Assembly (NCBI GenBank): GCA_017547755.1
Contig: JAFYOX010000089.1
Span: 27,326-91,325 of the forward strand
Reading direction: 5' to 3'
Length of the DNA stretch: 64,000 bases
Origin: Clostridia bacterium
GTDB taxonomy: Bacteria; Bacillota; Clostridia; Oscillospirales; CAG-272
A program made the translations under genes and the position numbers. The notes below the pieces were generated by a model. The model was not told the origin of the DNA. It saw only the letters and a program-made list of their open reading frames with translations, and did no database searches. Positions 1 to 7,677 of the stretch are shown piece after piece (position 1 is the stretch's first letter; each line of letters begins with the position of its first letter).

Positions 1-1
1 T

Positions 2-1132
2 TCCGACCTCGAACGCAAGATTTCCGACGCATACGAAAAACTTGACGTCATCGGTCTTCCCGAAGTGGACGACGTCATCAACTATGCCACCGATTACGAC
101 CTCTCCGAAGCCAAGCGCCGCTACGATGAAGCCAGCGCAAGCCTGAGCGAGGTTACCGGAAAGTACGAAGAAGCAAAAACAAAAGTCGAATCTCTCCGGA
201 AGCAGAATACCGCAGACGGAATGGTGTCCGAGTACACGATCCTGCTGAATACCTATCAGGCGGAGCTTGACAGTCTGGAAGCCCAGCTCAAGCAGAAGAA
301 CAAGGACCTGGAAGCGGCGCGGAAGGAACTTTCCGGTGCGGAAACACCCGCCGATCCCGAGGATATCCGCAAGCAGATCGAAGCGGCGGAAAAGAATATC
401 GTGGAACTGGAAGCTCAGCTTGAAATCACGAAGGCGACCGAAAACAAGTCCGGTCAGACCACCGAATTCGAACGTGCCGATCAGCTGAAGAAGCTCGAAG
501 AACTCCAGAAAAAGATCGAGGAATACAAAAACGCTCCCGAAACCGTATCCGTCACCGCTCCCATCGCCGGACGGATCGTTTCCGTGGATGTGGTCCCCGG
601 CGATACCGTGACCAGCGGCAACACCGTCGCGCGCATCGAGATCGCCGACAAGGGCTACATCTGCGAGATCACCATGTCCGCCGAAGAGGCGCGGAAGATC
701 CAGGTCGGCGCACCTTGTACGATCAGCAACTCCTGGTGGTACTCCGAAGTTTCCGCGTCCGTCACGCAGATCCGTTCCGATCCGCAGAGCCAGGGCAAGA
801 ACCGCATCGTTGTGATCACCGTGAACGGGGATGTCTACGAAGGTCAGAGCCTCAGCTTCACCATCGGCGACCGCAATCAGTCCTATGACTGCGTTCTCCC
901 GAATTCCGCGATCCGTGAGGACAACGACGGCAAGTTCGTTCTGACCGTCACCTCCAAGAAGACTCCGCTCGGCGTCCGCTATACCGCCGTCCGCACCAAC
1001 ATCGAAGTGCTTGCGTCCGACGATACCAAGTCCGCCGTTTCCGGTCTGTACGGAAGCGAATTCGTCATCACGAACGCGACCTCCCCGATCTCCGACAAAC
1101 AGCAGGTCCGTCTGGCGGACGAAAACGGATGA
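2..1132 (+). CDS. HlyD-family periplasmic-adaptor-like protein (5' partial)
   Basis: The reading frame is open from base 2, so the true start lies upstream of the window; an internal GTG at 65 is not needed as a start. The first ~180 visible residues are charged and heptad-like (many E, K, A, L), as in the coiled-coil hairpin of membrane-fusion adaptors. A lipoyl/barrel-sandwich segment follows, with VSVTAPIAGRIVSVDVVPGD near residue 185, and then a beta-barrel region. This order (coiled coil, barrel-sandwich, beta-barrel) is that of HlyD/MacA-type adaptors, which link an ABC-type permease to an outer partner and in Gram-positives often serve peptide or antimicrobial export. The downstream MacB-like permease starts within 14 bp of the stop, which supports this. 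The N-terminal membrane anchor is off-window. The family is secure; the substrate is unknown. Confidence 0.8.
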   Translation, partial: SDLERKISDAYEKLDVIGLPEVDDVINYATDYDLSEAKRRYDEASASLSEVTGKYEEAKTKVESLRKQNTADGMVSEYTILLNTYQAELDSLEAQLKQKNKDLEAARKELSGAETPADPEDIRKQIEAAEKNIVELEAQLEITKATENKSGQTTEFERADQLKKLEELQKKIEEYKNAPETVSVTAPIAGRIVSVDVVPGDTVTSGNTVARIEIADKGYICEITMSAEEARKIQVGAPCTISNSWWYSEVSASVTQIRSDPQSQGKNRIVVITVNGDVYEGQSLSFTIGDRNQSYDCVLPNSAIREDNDGKFVLTVTSKKTPLGVRYTAVRTNIEVLASDDTKSAVSGLYGSEFVITNATSPISDKQQVRLADENG

Positions 1133-1145
1133 GAAGGTGGACGAC

Positions 1146-2255
1146 GTGAACGATAAGGTCAACAGAAAACTGCTTGCCGCATCCGGCATTGCCGCCGTGA
1201 TCTTCGCGGTCAGCGCGCTTCTGCTCGGCATTCTGGAACTGACCGTGTCCGGCATCTCCGGCTCGATCGATTTTCTCGATGCCGGGGAACGCTGGTCGTC
1301 ATCCGGTGACCGGTTTGCCGTCATCACGCTGTATGCCGAGGAAAGCGCGGCAATGTCCGGCGATCAGGTCAAATCATGGGTGCGCGGCATCGATGCGAAA
1401 CTGCTTGAATCCTCCGTTGCGCCGAACGAAAACGCCAGATCGTGGGCATACACCTACGCCGCCGAAGAAACCATGACCGTCTACGGTCCGAAGGACAAGG
1501 CGACGGCGGAGGTGATCGCGGCAGGCGGAGACTTCTTCGTCTTCCATCCGCAGATGTTCGTCTACGGATCGGCATTTCTGAACGATGAATCCAACCCGAA
1601 CGGCGTGGTCATCGACGAAGACCTCGCATGGAAGATCTTCGGTGCGACCGACATCGTCGGCATGGAAATGACGGTGGACGGCGTCCCGTTCACCGTGACC
1701 GGCGTCAGCCGCCGGGCTTTTGACCGCGGGATCTACGATTACACTTACGGAGAGCGTCCGCGGATGTACATGAGCTACGCCGGATACGTCAAACTGCGCG
1801 GTGACGGGGAGCATATCACGATGTTCGAGACCGCTCTGCCGAATGCCGTCCGCGGCTTCGCGCAGAATATCTTCAGCAGTGCCGTTACCGCCAACGAGGA
1901 AACCATGAGCGTCATGGAAGCCTCCGACCGGTTCTCGCTCATGAACCGGTACGCGAATATGAAAATTCTGAAATATTCGTGGATCCGCGAAAATAAAATT
2001 GAGTATCCCTACTGGGAAAACGAAGCGCGTACCGCCGATTTCCGCTGTGCGATCCTCATGATCTTTGAGGTGATCCTTGCGGCGGCAGCGGTCTCTTCCA
2101 TGCTCGTATCCTTTGTTCTTCTGCGTTCCTCCGGCTGGACCGTGACGGACAGCGTGAAGAATCTGTATTCAAAATCCAGCAAAAACCAAAGAAAAAAACG
2201 GCGTACACCGCCGGAAAATCCGCAGAATATCCGAAGAAAGAGGGGAAATCCATGA
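1146..2255 (+). CDS. Short MacB-type ABC transporter permease (periplasmic core domain)
   Basis: I chose GTG 1146 because a GAAGGTGG Shine-Dalgarno sequence ends 7 bp upstream; GTG 1137 is an alternative. The protein is about 369 aa. A transmembrane helix near residues 7-32 (AASGIAAVIFAVSALLLG) is followed by a ~260-residue extracytoplasmic domain resembling MacB_PCD (for example GVVIDEDLAWKIFG, typical of MacB-like permeases). One more helix lies near residues 300-330, followed by a lysine/arginine-rich tail. Standard MacB/FtsX permeases have four helices and ~400 or more residues, so the last two helices appear to be missing; the tail shows no obvious frameshift remnant. It lies between the HlyD-like adaptor and the solute-binding lipoprotein, overlapping the latter by 4 bp (ATGA), so all three are probably translated together. 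No ATPase gene is visible; it may lie upstream. Confidence 0.7.
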   Translation: MNDKVNRKLLAASGIAAVIFAVSALLLGILELTVSGISGSIDFLDAGERWSSSGDRFAVITLYAEESAAMSGDQVKSWVRGIDAKLLESSVAPNENARSWAYTYAAEETMTVYGPKDKATAEVIAAGGDFFVFHPQMFVYGSAFLNDESNPNGVVIDEDLAWKIFGATDIVGMEMTVDGVPFTVTGVSRRAFDRGIYDYTYGERPRMYMSYAGYVKLRGDGEHITMFETALPNAVRGFAQNIFSSAVTANEETMSVMEASDRFSLMNRYANMKILKYSWIRENKIEYPYWENEARTADFRCAILMIFEVILAAAAVSSMLVSFVLLRSSGWTVTDSVKNLYSKSSKNQRKKRRTPPENPQNIRRKRGNP

Positions 2256-4693
2256 GAAAATACTCTGTGAAGAAAATTGCATCCGCGGCGCTTGCCGTAG
2301 TGATGGCGGCTTCCTCGCTGACCGCCCTGTCGTCATGCGGAAAAAAGGAACCCGTGAAGGAAAAGCGAACCAACGTCTACAGCGGCATCGAGATCACCCT
2401 GCCGGAAGGCGTGGACTATGTCCAGAATCTGTTCCATGCAGGGGAAAATATCTGCATGATGTACAACAAGGTGTTCACCATCACCTACAACGAATCCGGC
2501 GAGGAAGTCGGACGTGTTCCCGGATACCAGTGGGATAGCGAAGGGCTGCAGGACGGCTGGTGGCAGGACTACCAGACCTCCAACTATGTTGCGACCCTGG
2601 ATTCCGCATCCGGTGAGATCAGCGAAGTGAAGATCGACGTGATCCAGAACGATACCGGCAACAGCTATATGCACAGTATGCGCGGCGGTGCGGACGGCAC
2701 CGCATGGGCGCTGATTAACACCTGGGAATATGCCGATGACTATTCATGGTCACGGAACACCTACACGCTCCGCGCGGTCGATCCGGTGAGCGGTGAAATG
2801 AGCGAAGGCGTCCTTCTCAACGACGCTCTGCTGAATGCCGGAATCGACGAAGCGAATATGTACATCAACAATTTCGTCGTTACGGAAGCCGGTAAGATCT
2901 ATCTCAGCACCGATACCTGCATCGTCGGCGTCGACCGGAACGGTACCTTCAAGGAAAAGATCCAGCTCGATGAAGACGGCTGGATGAACGGTATGTTCGC
3001 ACATGGCGAAAAGCTCTACACCCTGTTCTATCCCAACAGCGGAAGTCAGAAGCTCAAGGTGATCGAAGACGGCAAGATCACCGACATTTCCACTGAAACG
3101 CTCAAAGACATCATGCAGGCGGCGTACAGCTTCTACGGATTCTCCGATACGAAGATGTACTACAGCACCAATTCCGGCATCCATGTCTATGACTTTACCA
3201 CCGACACCACGGCGGAACTCATGAACTACATCAATTCCGACGTGGATTCCGGCAGTACCGGCAGTGCGGTGGTTCTTCCTGACGAACGGATCGCCATCGT
3301 GCAGACCGACTGGAGCAGCGATGTATCGACGAACACTGTGGCTCTTCTCAGCCGTGTGCCGGACGAACAGCTTCAGGAAGAGATCATTCTCGATCTCGGC
3401 TGTCTCTACAGCGATTATTATCTCACCAAGGCGATCATCAAGTTCAACAAGCAGAACACCGGCGTCCGCATCTCCGTGCGTGACTACTCGCAGTACAACA
3501 ACGAGGACAACGAATGGAAGGGCGCATCGATCCAGTTCAACAACGACATCGTGACGGGCAATGTACCGGATATCGTTCTTCTCAGCTCCGAACTTCCGGC
3601 GGAAAGCTACTTCCAGAAGGGACTGTTTGCCGATCTGTACAGCTTCATGGATGATCCGGAGATCGGCGTCAGCCGCGCGGATTATCTGGAAAACGTTCTG
3701 AAGGCGTGTGAAGTGGACGGAAAGCTGTACTCCATGATCCTTTCCTTCACGCTCAGCACGCTTGCCGCAAAGAGCGAATTTGTCGGCACCGAATCCGGCT
3801 GGACGCTCGCCGAAATGATGGAAGTGATCCGGAATATGCCGGAAGGTATGTCCGCGTTCCTCGAATATTCCCGTCAGAATGTGCTCGAAAACTTCTTCTC
3901 CTACTCGATGGATACGTTCGTCAACTGGGAGACCGGTGAGACCTATTTTGAAGACGAAGGCTTCGTGGAATTCATGAAATTCCTTGAAACCTGCCCCGAA
4001 AAGGGATTCTGGGAAGCGATGTATCCCGATGACGGCACCGAATACGTCTACGATGAAGAACTGGAAAAGGAATACTACCAGAAGTATGACCTGCGTTTCT
4101 ACAAGGATTATTCGCTGTTCAGCATGGCGAATATTTCCAACTTCACCCGTATCATGAACGACCGCGGCATGTTTGCGACCAAGGATATCACCTACATCGG
4201 CTTCCCGACGAACGATGAATCTTCCAACGGTGCAACGATCCTGCCGCAGGCGGAACTGGCGGTCAGCGCACAGTCCCTCGCACAGAGAGAAGCGTGGAGC
4301 TTCATCAAGTTCGTTCTGAACGATGAAACCTACAACGCGAATACCTGGGCGTTTTCGACCAACCTCCGCCGTCTGGAAGAAAAGAAGGCGAAGGCTGCCG
4401 ACGATTATTATTACTACGAACAGACCGAAGACGATCTCGCATGGTACAAGGAATACTATTCGGAAGAATACTTCCAGTACATGCTGACCCGCAACCAGCC
4501 TCTTGATGAATCCACCATCGATCAGACGATGGACATCATCAGGGGAGCGTCCAAGGTCCAGCGCAGCGACAGCGCCCTTCTTGATATCATCAACGAAGAA
4601 CTGTCCGTCTTCTTCTCCGGCACCCGCTCCGCCGAAGAAACCGCAAAGATCATCAACAGCCGCGCAAGAATTTATGTGAGCGAAAATTCATAA
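2252..4693 (+). CDS. Large extracellular solute-binding lipoprotein (beta-propeller-like N-domain)
   Basis: This 813-aa lipoprotein has a signal peptide ending in the lipobox LSSC, with Cys29 as the lipidation site. Residues ~35-365 contain repeated beta-strand units with aromatic and glycine turns that look like a beta-propeller sensor or ligand platform. From ~375 on (IILDLGCLYSDYYLTKAIIK onward) the sequence resembles family-1 sugar-binding proteins: residues such as GNVPDIVLLSSELPAESYFQ and QREAWSFIKFVLNDETYN are characteristic of SBP_bac_1. It is about twice the length of a normal binding protein. Its start overlaps the upstream permease stop (ATGA), giving translational coupling, and a strong terminator follows. 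No sugar-permease genes are nearby. The substrate cannot be deduced. Confidence 0.8.
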   Translation: MRKYSVKKIASAALAVVMAASSLTALSSCGKKEPVKEKRTNVYSGIEITLPEGVDYVQNLFHAGENICMMYNKVFTITYNESGEEVGRVPGYQWDSEGLQDGWWQDYQTSNYVATLDSASGEISEVKIDVIQNDTGNSYMHSMRGGADGTAWALINTWEYADDYSWSRNTYTLRAVDPVSGEMSEGVLLNDALLNAGIDEANMYINNFVVTEAGKIYLSTDTCIVGVDRNGTFKEKIQLDEDGWMNGMFAHGEKLYTLFYPNSGSQKLKVIEDGKITDISTETLKDIMQAAYSFYGFSDTKMYYSTNSGIHVYDFTTDTTAELMNYINSDVDSGSTGSAVVLPDERIAIVQTDWSSDVSTNTVALLSRVPDEQLQEEIILDLGCLYSDYYLTKAIIKFNKQNTGVRISVRDYSQYNNEDNEWKGASIQFNNDIVTGNVPDIVLLSSELPAESYFQKGLFADLYSFMDDPEIGVSRADYLENVLKACEVDGKLYSMILSFTLSTLAAKSEFVGTESGWTLAEMMEVIRNMPEGMSAFLEYSRQNVLENFFSYSMDTFVNWETGETYFEDEGFVEFMKFLETCPEKGFWEAMYPDDGTEYVYDEELEKEYYQKYDLRFYKDYSLFSMANISNFTRIMNDRGMFATKDITYIGFPTNDESSNGATILPQAELAVSAQSLAQREAWSFIKFVLNDETYNANTWAFSTNLRRLEEKKAKAADDYYYYEQTEDDLAWYKEYYSEEYFQYMLTRNQPLDESTIDQTMDIIRGASKVQRSDSALLDIINEELSVFFSGTRSAEETAKIINSRARIYVSENS

Positions 4694-4702
4694 AAAAAGA
4701 GG

Positions 4703-4742
4703 ATCGGGGAAACCTTATGAGAAAGGTTTCCCCGATTTTTTT
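4703..4742. terminator. Rho-independent terminator after the solute-binding lipoprotein
   Basis: There is a perfect 14-bp stem (4703-4716 with 4723-4736), a 6-base loop, and a T-run at 4737-4742. An A-run at 4692-4698 on the left lets it also work for the convergent small gene on the minus strand. Confidence 0.9.
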
Positions 4743-4748
4743 GACGTA

Positions 4749-4958
4749 TTACTGGAAAAGCAGACATCCCTCGTTGCGGAAATGTTCGATGCGTTCCCTG
4801 AGACGTTCTTCGGTGCTGCCGGTGTATTCGGCAAGGCAGGTAAGACAGAAGAATTCCGTCGCCCCGCGGTTGATCATCTTCTTGTGGATGCCGATCTCGT
4901 CATAAGTCAGCTTCCGTCCGCACTTCTTGCAGCACGGCTGTGCAGTATTGTTGTTCAT
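4749..4958 (-). CDS. Small zinc-ribbon protein (69 aa)
   Basis: The predicted protein is MNNNTAQPCCKKCGRKLTYD and onward. It has two CxxC pairs (CKKC near residue 10 and CLTC near residue 38) separated by about 26 residues, which is a treble-clef or zinc-ribbon arrangement, followed by a charged helix rich in E and R. Short conserved Clostridia proteins of this type are usually left unnamed. The gene lies between two terminators and has only a weak ribosome site. It may be expressed by read-through from the GH27 gene just upstream on the same strand. The two CxxC motifs and clean frame support a real gene; the function is unknown. Confidence 0.6.
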   Translation of the reverse strand: MNNNTAQPCCKKCGRKLTYDEIGIHKKMINRGATEFFCLTCLAEYTGSTEERLRERIEHFRNEGCLLFQ

Positions 4959-4998
4959 ATGGATTTACTTATGTGTTCTTAATAAAAGGTTTTGGAAA

Positions 4999-5031
4999 GG
5001 GGAGAACCTTTTCCGAAAAAAGGTTCTCCCC
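4999..5031 (-). terminator. Hairpin terminator downstream of the GH27 gene
   Basis: There is a perfect 14-bp stem (4999-5012 with 5018-5031) around a 5-base loop, placed just after the GH27 stop on the minus strand. The following T-tract (TTT then TTTT) is interrupted, so some read-through into the zinc-ribbon gene is possible. Confidence 0.75.
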
Positions 5032-5041
5032 GGGAAAAAAC

Positions 5042-6160
5042 TTATTTCTGTTCAAGAGTACCGCGGTAGATCTTGCAGTCGTGAGATGCTACGTGTACGT
5101 CCATGTTTTCGGTGATGAGGCCGGTTTCTTCGCCGGTGAAGATGTCACGGAACTTGAAGCCGTAGCCGGAAGCAACGGTGAGACCGAGGTCGTAGAATTC
5201 TACGCCGCAGTGACCGTCGCGGTCGGAGAAGTTGAAGAATGCGAGAACGTATTCGCCGTTTGCCATGTGCTTGAAGAATACGGGACGGTCGCCGCCGCCG
5301 ATCATCATCGGAGGACGTGCTTCGATGTCCTGGTTGATGTCGATGAGTTCCTTGTTCTTGAGGAGTTCAAGGTTGAAGTCGTCGAGCTTGTTGAGGTCGC
5401 CGCCGATCATGAGCGGGGACTGGAACAGGCACCACAGAGCGAAGTGGGTACGGTATTCGATGTCGGAGCAGCCGCCGTTGGCAACGTTGCCCTTGCCGTG
5501 CATACCGCAGATGAGCATGTCGATGTCGTTGTAGCAGCCGGGGCCGGAGTAAGCGAGCTTGTCAACCTGGCTCATTGCGATATCCTTGAAGCTCTGGAAG
5601 CTGTCGTTGATGTCGCCGGTGGAGCGATACATGTGAGCGCCAGTGGAACGGATCCACTTTTCAACTTCGTTGGAACCCCAGTTGCACGCGGAGAAGAGGA
5701 TTTCACGGCCGCTTGCCTTGAGAGCCATACCCATTCTGTTGTAGAGGATCGGACCGTGTGCAAGACGCGGCTTGTAGCAGAAGTCGTATTTCAGGAAGTC
5801 AACGTCCCATTCTGCGAAGGTCTTTGCGTCAACGAATTCGTAGTCGAAGGAACCCGGGTAGCCGGCACAGGTACGGGTACCTGCACAGGAGTACATACCG
5901 AACTTCAGACCCTTGGAGTGAACGTATTCAGCGAGAGCCTTCATGCCGGACGGGAACTTTTCGGGGTCAGCAACCATCTTGCCTTCTGCGTTTCTCTTGC
6001 GGAGAGACCAGCAGTCGTCGATAACAACGTATTCGTAACCAACGTCCTTCAGGCCCTTTTCAATGATCGCGTCAGCGGTTTCGCGTACAACCTGTTCGTT
6101 GATCGCGCCGCCGAAGGTGTTCCAGGAGTTCCAACCCATCGGGGGTCTCTGTGCTAACAT
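5042..6160 (-). CDS. GH27 alpha-galactosidase (cytosolic)
   Basis: This 372-aa protein is a glycoside hydrolase family 27 (melibiase) enzyme that removes terminal alpha-1,6-galactose, for example from melibiose or galactomannan oligomers. It opens directly with the hallmark PPMGWNSWNTF and then shows YEYVVIDDCW, LKYDFC (nucleophile Asp126) and YRSTGDI (acid/base Asp183). There is no signal peptide, so it should act on imported sugars. The ATG is preceded by AGGAG. A strong promoter with a perfect palindrome in its spacer lies 63 bp upstream. The length fits a two-domain GH27 enzyme (barrel plus C-terminal beta domain). Alpha-N-acetylgalactosaminidase activity cannot be excluded. Confidence 0.93.
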   Translation of the reverse strand: MLAQRPPMGWNSWNTFGGAINEQVVRETADAIIEKGLKDVGYEYVVIDDCWSLRKRNAEGKMVADPEKFPSGMKALAEYVHSKGLKFGMYSCAGTRTCAGYPGSFDYEFVDAKTFAEWDVDFLKYDFCYKPRLAHGPILYNRMGMALKASGREILFSACNWGSNEVEKWIRSTGAHMYRSTGDINDSFQSFKDIAMSQVDKLAYSGPGCYNDIDMLICGMHGKGNVANGGCSDIEYRTHFALWCLFQSPLMIGGDLNKLDDFNLELLKNKELIDINQDIEARPPMMIGGGDRPVFFKHMANGEYVLAFFNFSDRDGHCGVEFYDLGLTVASGYGFKFRDIFTGEETGLITENMDVHVASHDCKIYRGTLEQK

Positions 6161-6222
6161 AATTTTTGTCTCCTTTATTTGGTAAATTTAATAATTCGCA
6201 CATTGGCGTATTTTACCTCATT

Positions 6223-6251
6223 ATGATAGCACAATTTGTGCGCTTTGTCAA
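6223..6251 (-). promoter_or_regulatory. Sigma-A promoter of the GH27 gene
   Basis: On the minus strand TTGACA (6251-6246), a 17-bp spacer and TATCAT (6228-6223) with an extended TG motif form a near-consensus promoter 63 bp upstream of the start codon. Confidence 0.85.
6229..6241. promoter_or_regulatory. Palindromic operator candidate within the GH27 promoter
   Basis: GCACAATTTGTGC is a perfect inverted repeat (6-bp arms around one base). It fills most of the -35/-10 spacer of the GH27 promoter, where a bound repressor would block RNA polymerase. The regulator is unknown. Confidence 0.55.
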
Positions 6252-6277
6252 TAGGATTGCAAGGATTACGACAGTCG

Positions 6278-6790
6278 TTATTTCGATTTCGGCGTCAGGA
6301 GCAGAAAGGGCAGACCCGCTTCCGCCGTATTTCCGGCGGTCGTTACGGAAGTATACGCGTCCGTATTGGTGACGATCACCGGTGTGACGATGTCGTAACC
6401 GGCATTCCGGATGCCGTCGAGATCCGCTTCGATCAGCACATCCCCAGCTTTTACACGGTCGCCGGCGGCTACCGGGATTTTGAAGTACTTTCCGTCCAGT
6501 TCCACGGTGTCAAGTCCCACGTGGATCAGCAGTTCCGCACCGCTGTCGGTGGTCATGGAAATTGCATGACAGGTGTGCGGCACCGCTTCGATAAGCGCAT
6601 CCGCGGGAGCGGTGAATGTTCCGCATTCGGGAAGGATGGCGGCACCGCTGCCGAGGATGTGCTCGGAAAACGTTGGATCGCTGACCTCGCAAAGGGGAAC
6701 GATGCGCCCGGAAACCGGTGCGCTGAGAGTGATCACCTCGTCGTGTGCGGCAGTATTTTTCCGCTGACGGATATTTCTTAACAGATTCAT
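6278..6790 (-). CDS. PTS glucose-type EIIA protein (orphan)
   Basis: This 170-aa single-domain phosphocarrier of the glucose/sucrose PTS family (PTS_EIIA_1) accepts phosphate from HPr on a histidine and passes it to an EIIB domain. Visible landmarks are SAPVSGRIVPL near residue 23, His75 (CHAIS) and the phosphorylated His90 in LLIHVGLDTVELDG; the two histidines fall at the same numbers as in E. coli Crr. I chose ATG 6790 over ATG 6796 because the GGAGGT site touches the latter. No EIIB or EIIC gene is present in the window, so it must serve a transporter encoded elsewhere or act as a regulator. It lies upstream of the GH27 gene, which has its own promoter. Confidence 0.9.
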   Translation of the reverse strand: MNLLRNIRQRKNTAAHDEVITLSAPVSGRIVPLCEVSDPTFSEHILGSGAAILPECGTFTAPADALIEAVPHTCHAISMTTDSGAELLIHVGLDTVELDGKYFKIPVAAGDRVKAGDVLIEADLDGIRNAGYDIVTPVIVTNTDAYTSVTTAGNTAEAGLPFLLLTPKSK

Positions 6791-6860
6791 GGGCATACCT
6801 CCGGTAAGTTGATCGGTATTCGGAGATAGGATTGCCGGAAATCACGCGGAATATCCGGGA

Positions 6861-6896
6861 AAAACAAAAAGCCCACAGAATCTTGTTCTGTGAGCC
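6861..6896 (-). terminator. Terminator of the cysteine-rich protein gene
   Basis: On the minus strand a hairpin (6874-6880 with 6886-6892, extended by two more pairs across a mismatch) is followed by the T-tract TTTTTGTTTT at 6870-6861, 19 bp after the stop codon. Confidence 0.85.
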
Positions 6897-6914
6897 GTTT
6901 GGTTCGGGGGGAGA

Positions 6915-7466
6915 TTATTCAGCCTTGTCTTCTTCTGCGGTTTCTTCGCAGCAGCAGCAGGGTTCTTCCGCGGTTTCTTCACAGCAGCATTCGCAGGTGC
7001 ATTCTTCCGCAGCTTCTTCGCAGCAGCATTCGCATTCGCAGTCACATTCAGCTTCGCATTCGCATTCACATTCGCAGCATTCGCAGGTTTCTTCTGCCGG
7101 AGCGGGCTTTTCGATCTTGGAGCCGCAGAAATTGCAGAATGCAAAGTCAGCGTTTACTTCGTTGCCGCAGTTTTCGCATACGATCACGTTGCGGAGAGCA
7201 GCGATTTCGGACTTGAAGTTAGCGATGTCAGCCTTGATCTTGTCAGCCTTCATGATGTTTGCAGCGATGTCGCTGGTAAAATCTTCGCCGGTGCGTTCTG
7301 CGGTGTAGAAGAGACGGCCGATTTCTTCGTAAACGGCGCCGAGTCTGGTTTCCGCATTCTTTATATTCATGGCCAGCTTTGCAATATTGGTAATTTCACC
7401 GGTCTTCTTGGCAGCCTTGGTTGCAGCGTCGGTAGCACCGCGCTTGATGTTGTTGAAAATGGTCAT
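6915..7466 (-). CDS. Zinc-ribbon protein with cysteine/glutamate-rich metallothionein-like tail
   Basis: The start is ATG 7466, with AAGGAT about 10 bp upstream; an in-frame ATG 39 bp earlier lacks a ribosome site. The protein is 183 aa. Residues 1-90 form a mostly helical amphipathic segment (NNIKRGATDAATKAAKK and onward) of a type often found in small Clostridia zinc-ribbon proteins. Residues 97-114 hold a zinc ribbon (CENC, 10 residues, CNFC). Residues 128-173 are almost only Cys and Glu, with 21 cysteines in 46 residues in CEC, ECCC and CCCC clusters. Such density suggests binding of several soft metal ions, as in metallothioneins. It has its own strong promoter and terminator. The metal and the role are inferred, not known. 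Confidence 0.75.
   Translation of the reverse strand: MTIFNNIKRGATDAATKAAKKTGEITNIAKLAMNIKNAETRLGAVYEEIGRLFYTAERTGEDFTSDIAANIMKADKIKADIANFKSEIAALRNVIVCENCGNEVNADFAFCNFCGSKIEKPAPAEETCECCECECECEAECDCECECCCEEAAEECTCECCCEETAEEPCCCCEETAEEDKAE
6925..7092. repeat. Low-complexity hexamer-like repeats coding the Cys/Glu tail
   Basis: Imperfect CATTCG/CATTCA and TTCTTC-type units recur through the 3' part of the cysteine-rich gene, encoding the alternating Cys-Glu tail. They are coding microrepeats prone to slippage, not a CRISPR or intergenic repeat. Confidence 0.7.
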
Positions 7467-7525
7467 TATGAACGATATCCTTTCTAAGTAAGTGTTATGA
7501 AACACATATGTTTTTCAACATATTT

Positions 7526-7554
7526 ATTATACTATGTTTTTTGTGCAAAGTCAA
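7526..7554 (-). promoter_or_regulatory. Sigma-A promoter of the cysteine-rich protein gene
   Basis: On the minus strand TTGACT (7554-7549), a 17-bp spacer and a perfect TATAAT (7531-7526) lie 60 bp upstream of the start. Confidence 0.88.
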
Positions 7555-7607
7555 ATTAAAATCGGATGAAAAAATGATTAAAATGTAAACAATTCCATGG
7601 CGGAATA

Positions 7608-7638
7608 TGAATAAATTATGTGTGTGTCCTCCAAACTA
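7608..7638 (+). promoter_or_regulatory. Candidate sigma-G/forespore promoter of spoVAC
   Basis: TGAATA (7608-7613), an 18-bp spacer and CAAACTA (7632-7638) match the sigma-G consensus (TGMATA, 17-18 bp, CATAMTA) at 12 of 13 positions. No sigma-A promoter is evident here. spoVA genes are classic forespore genes. Confidence 0.6.
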
Positions 7639-7677
7639 ACGGACAAGTCACAAAAAATCGTAGCGGGAGAAGAAAGA

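Noticed and set aside
4940-6157. Open frame of 405 codons on the plus strand opposite the GH27 gene
   Set aside because: It mirrors a clear GH27 enzyme; no start signal or known motif.
6925-7092. Short repeated units considered as a CRISPR array
   Set aside because: Units are six bases, imperfect and in frame with a Cys/Glu-rich coding tail; no spacers.
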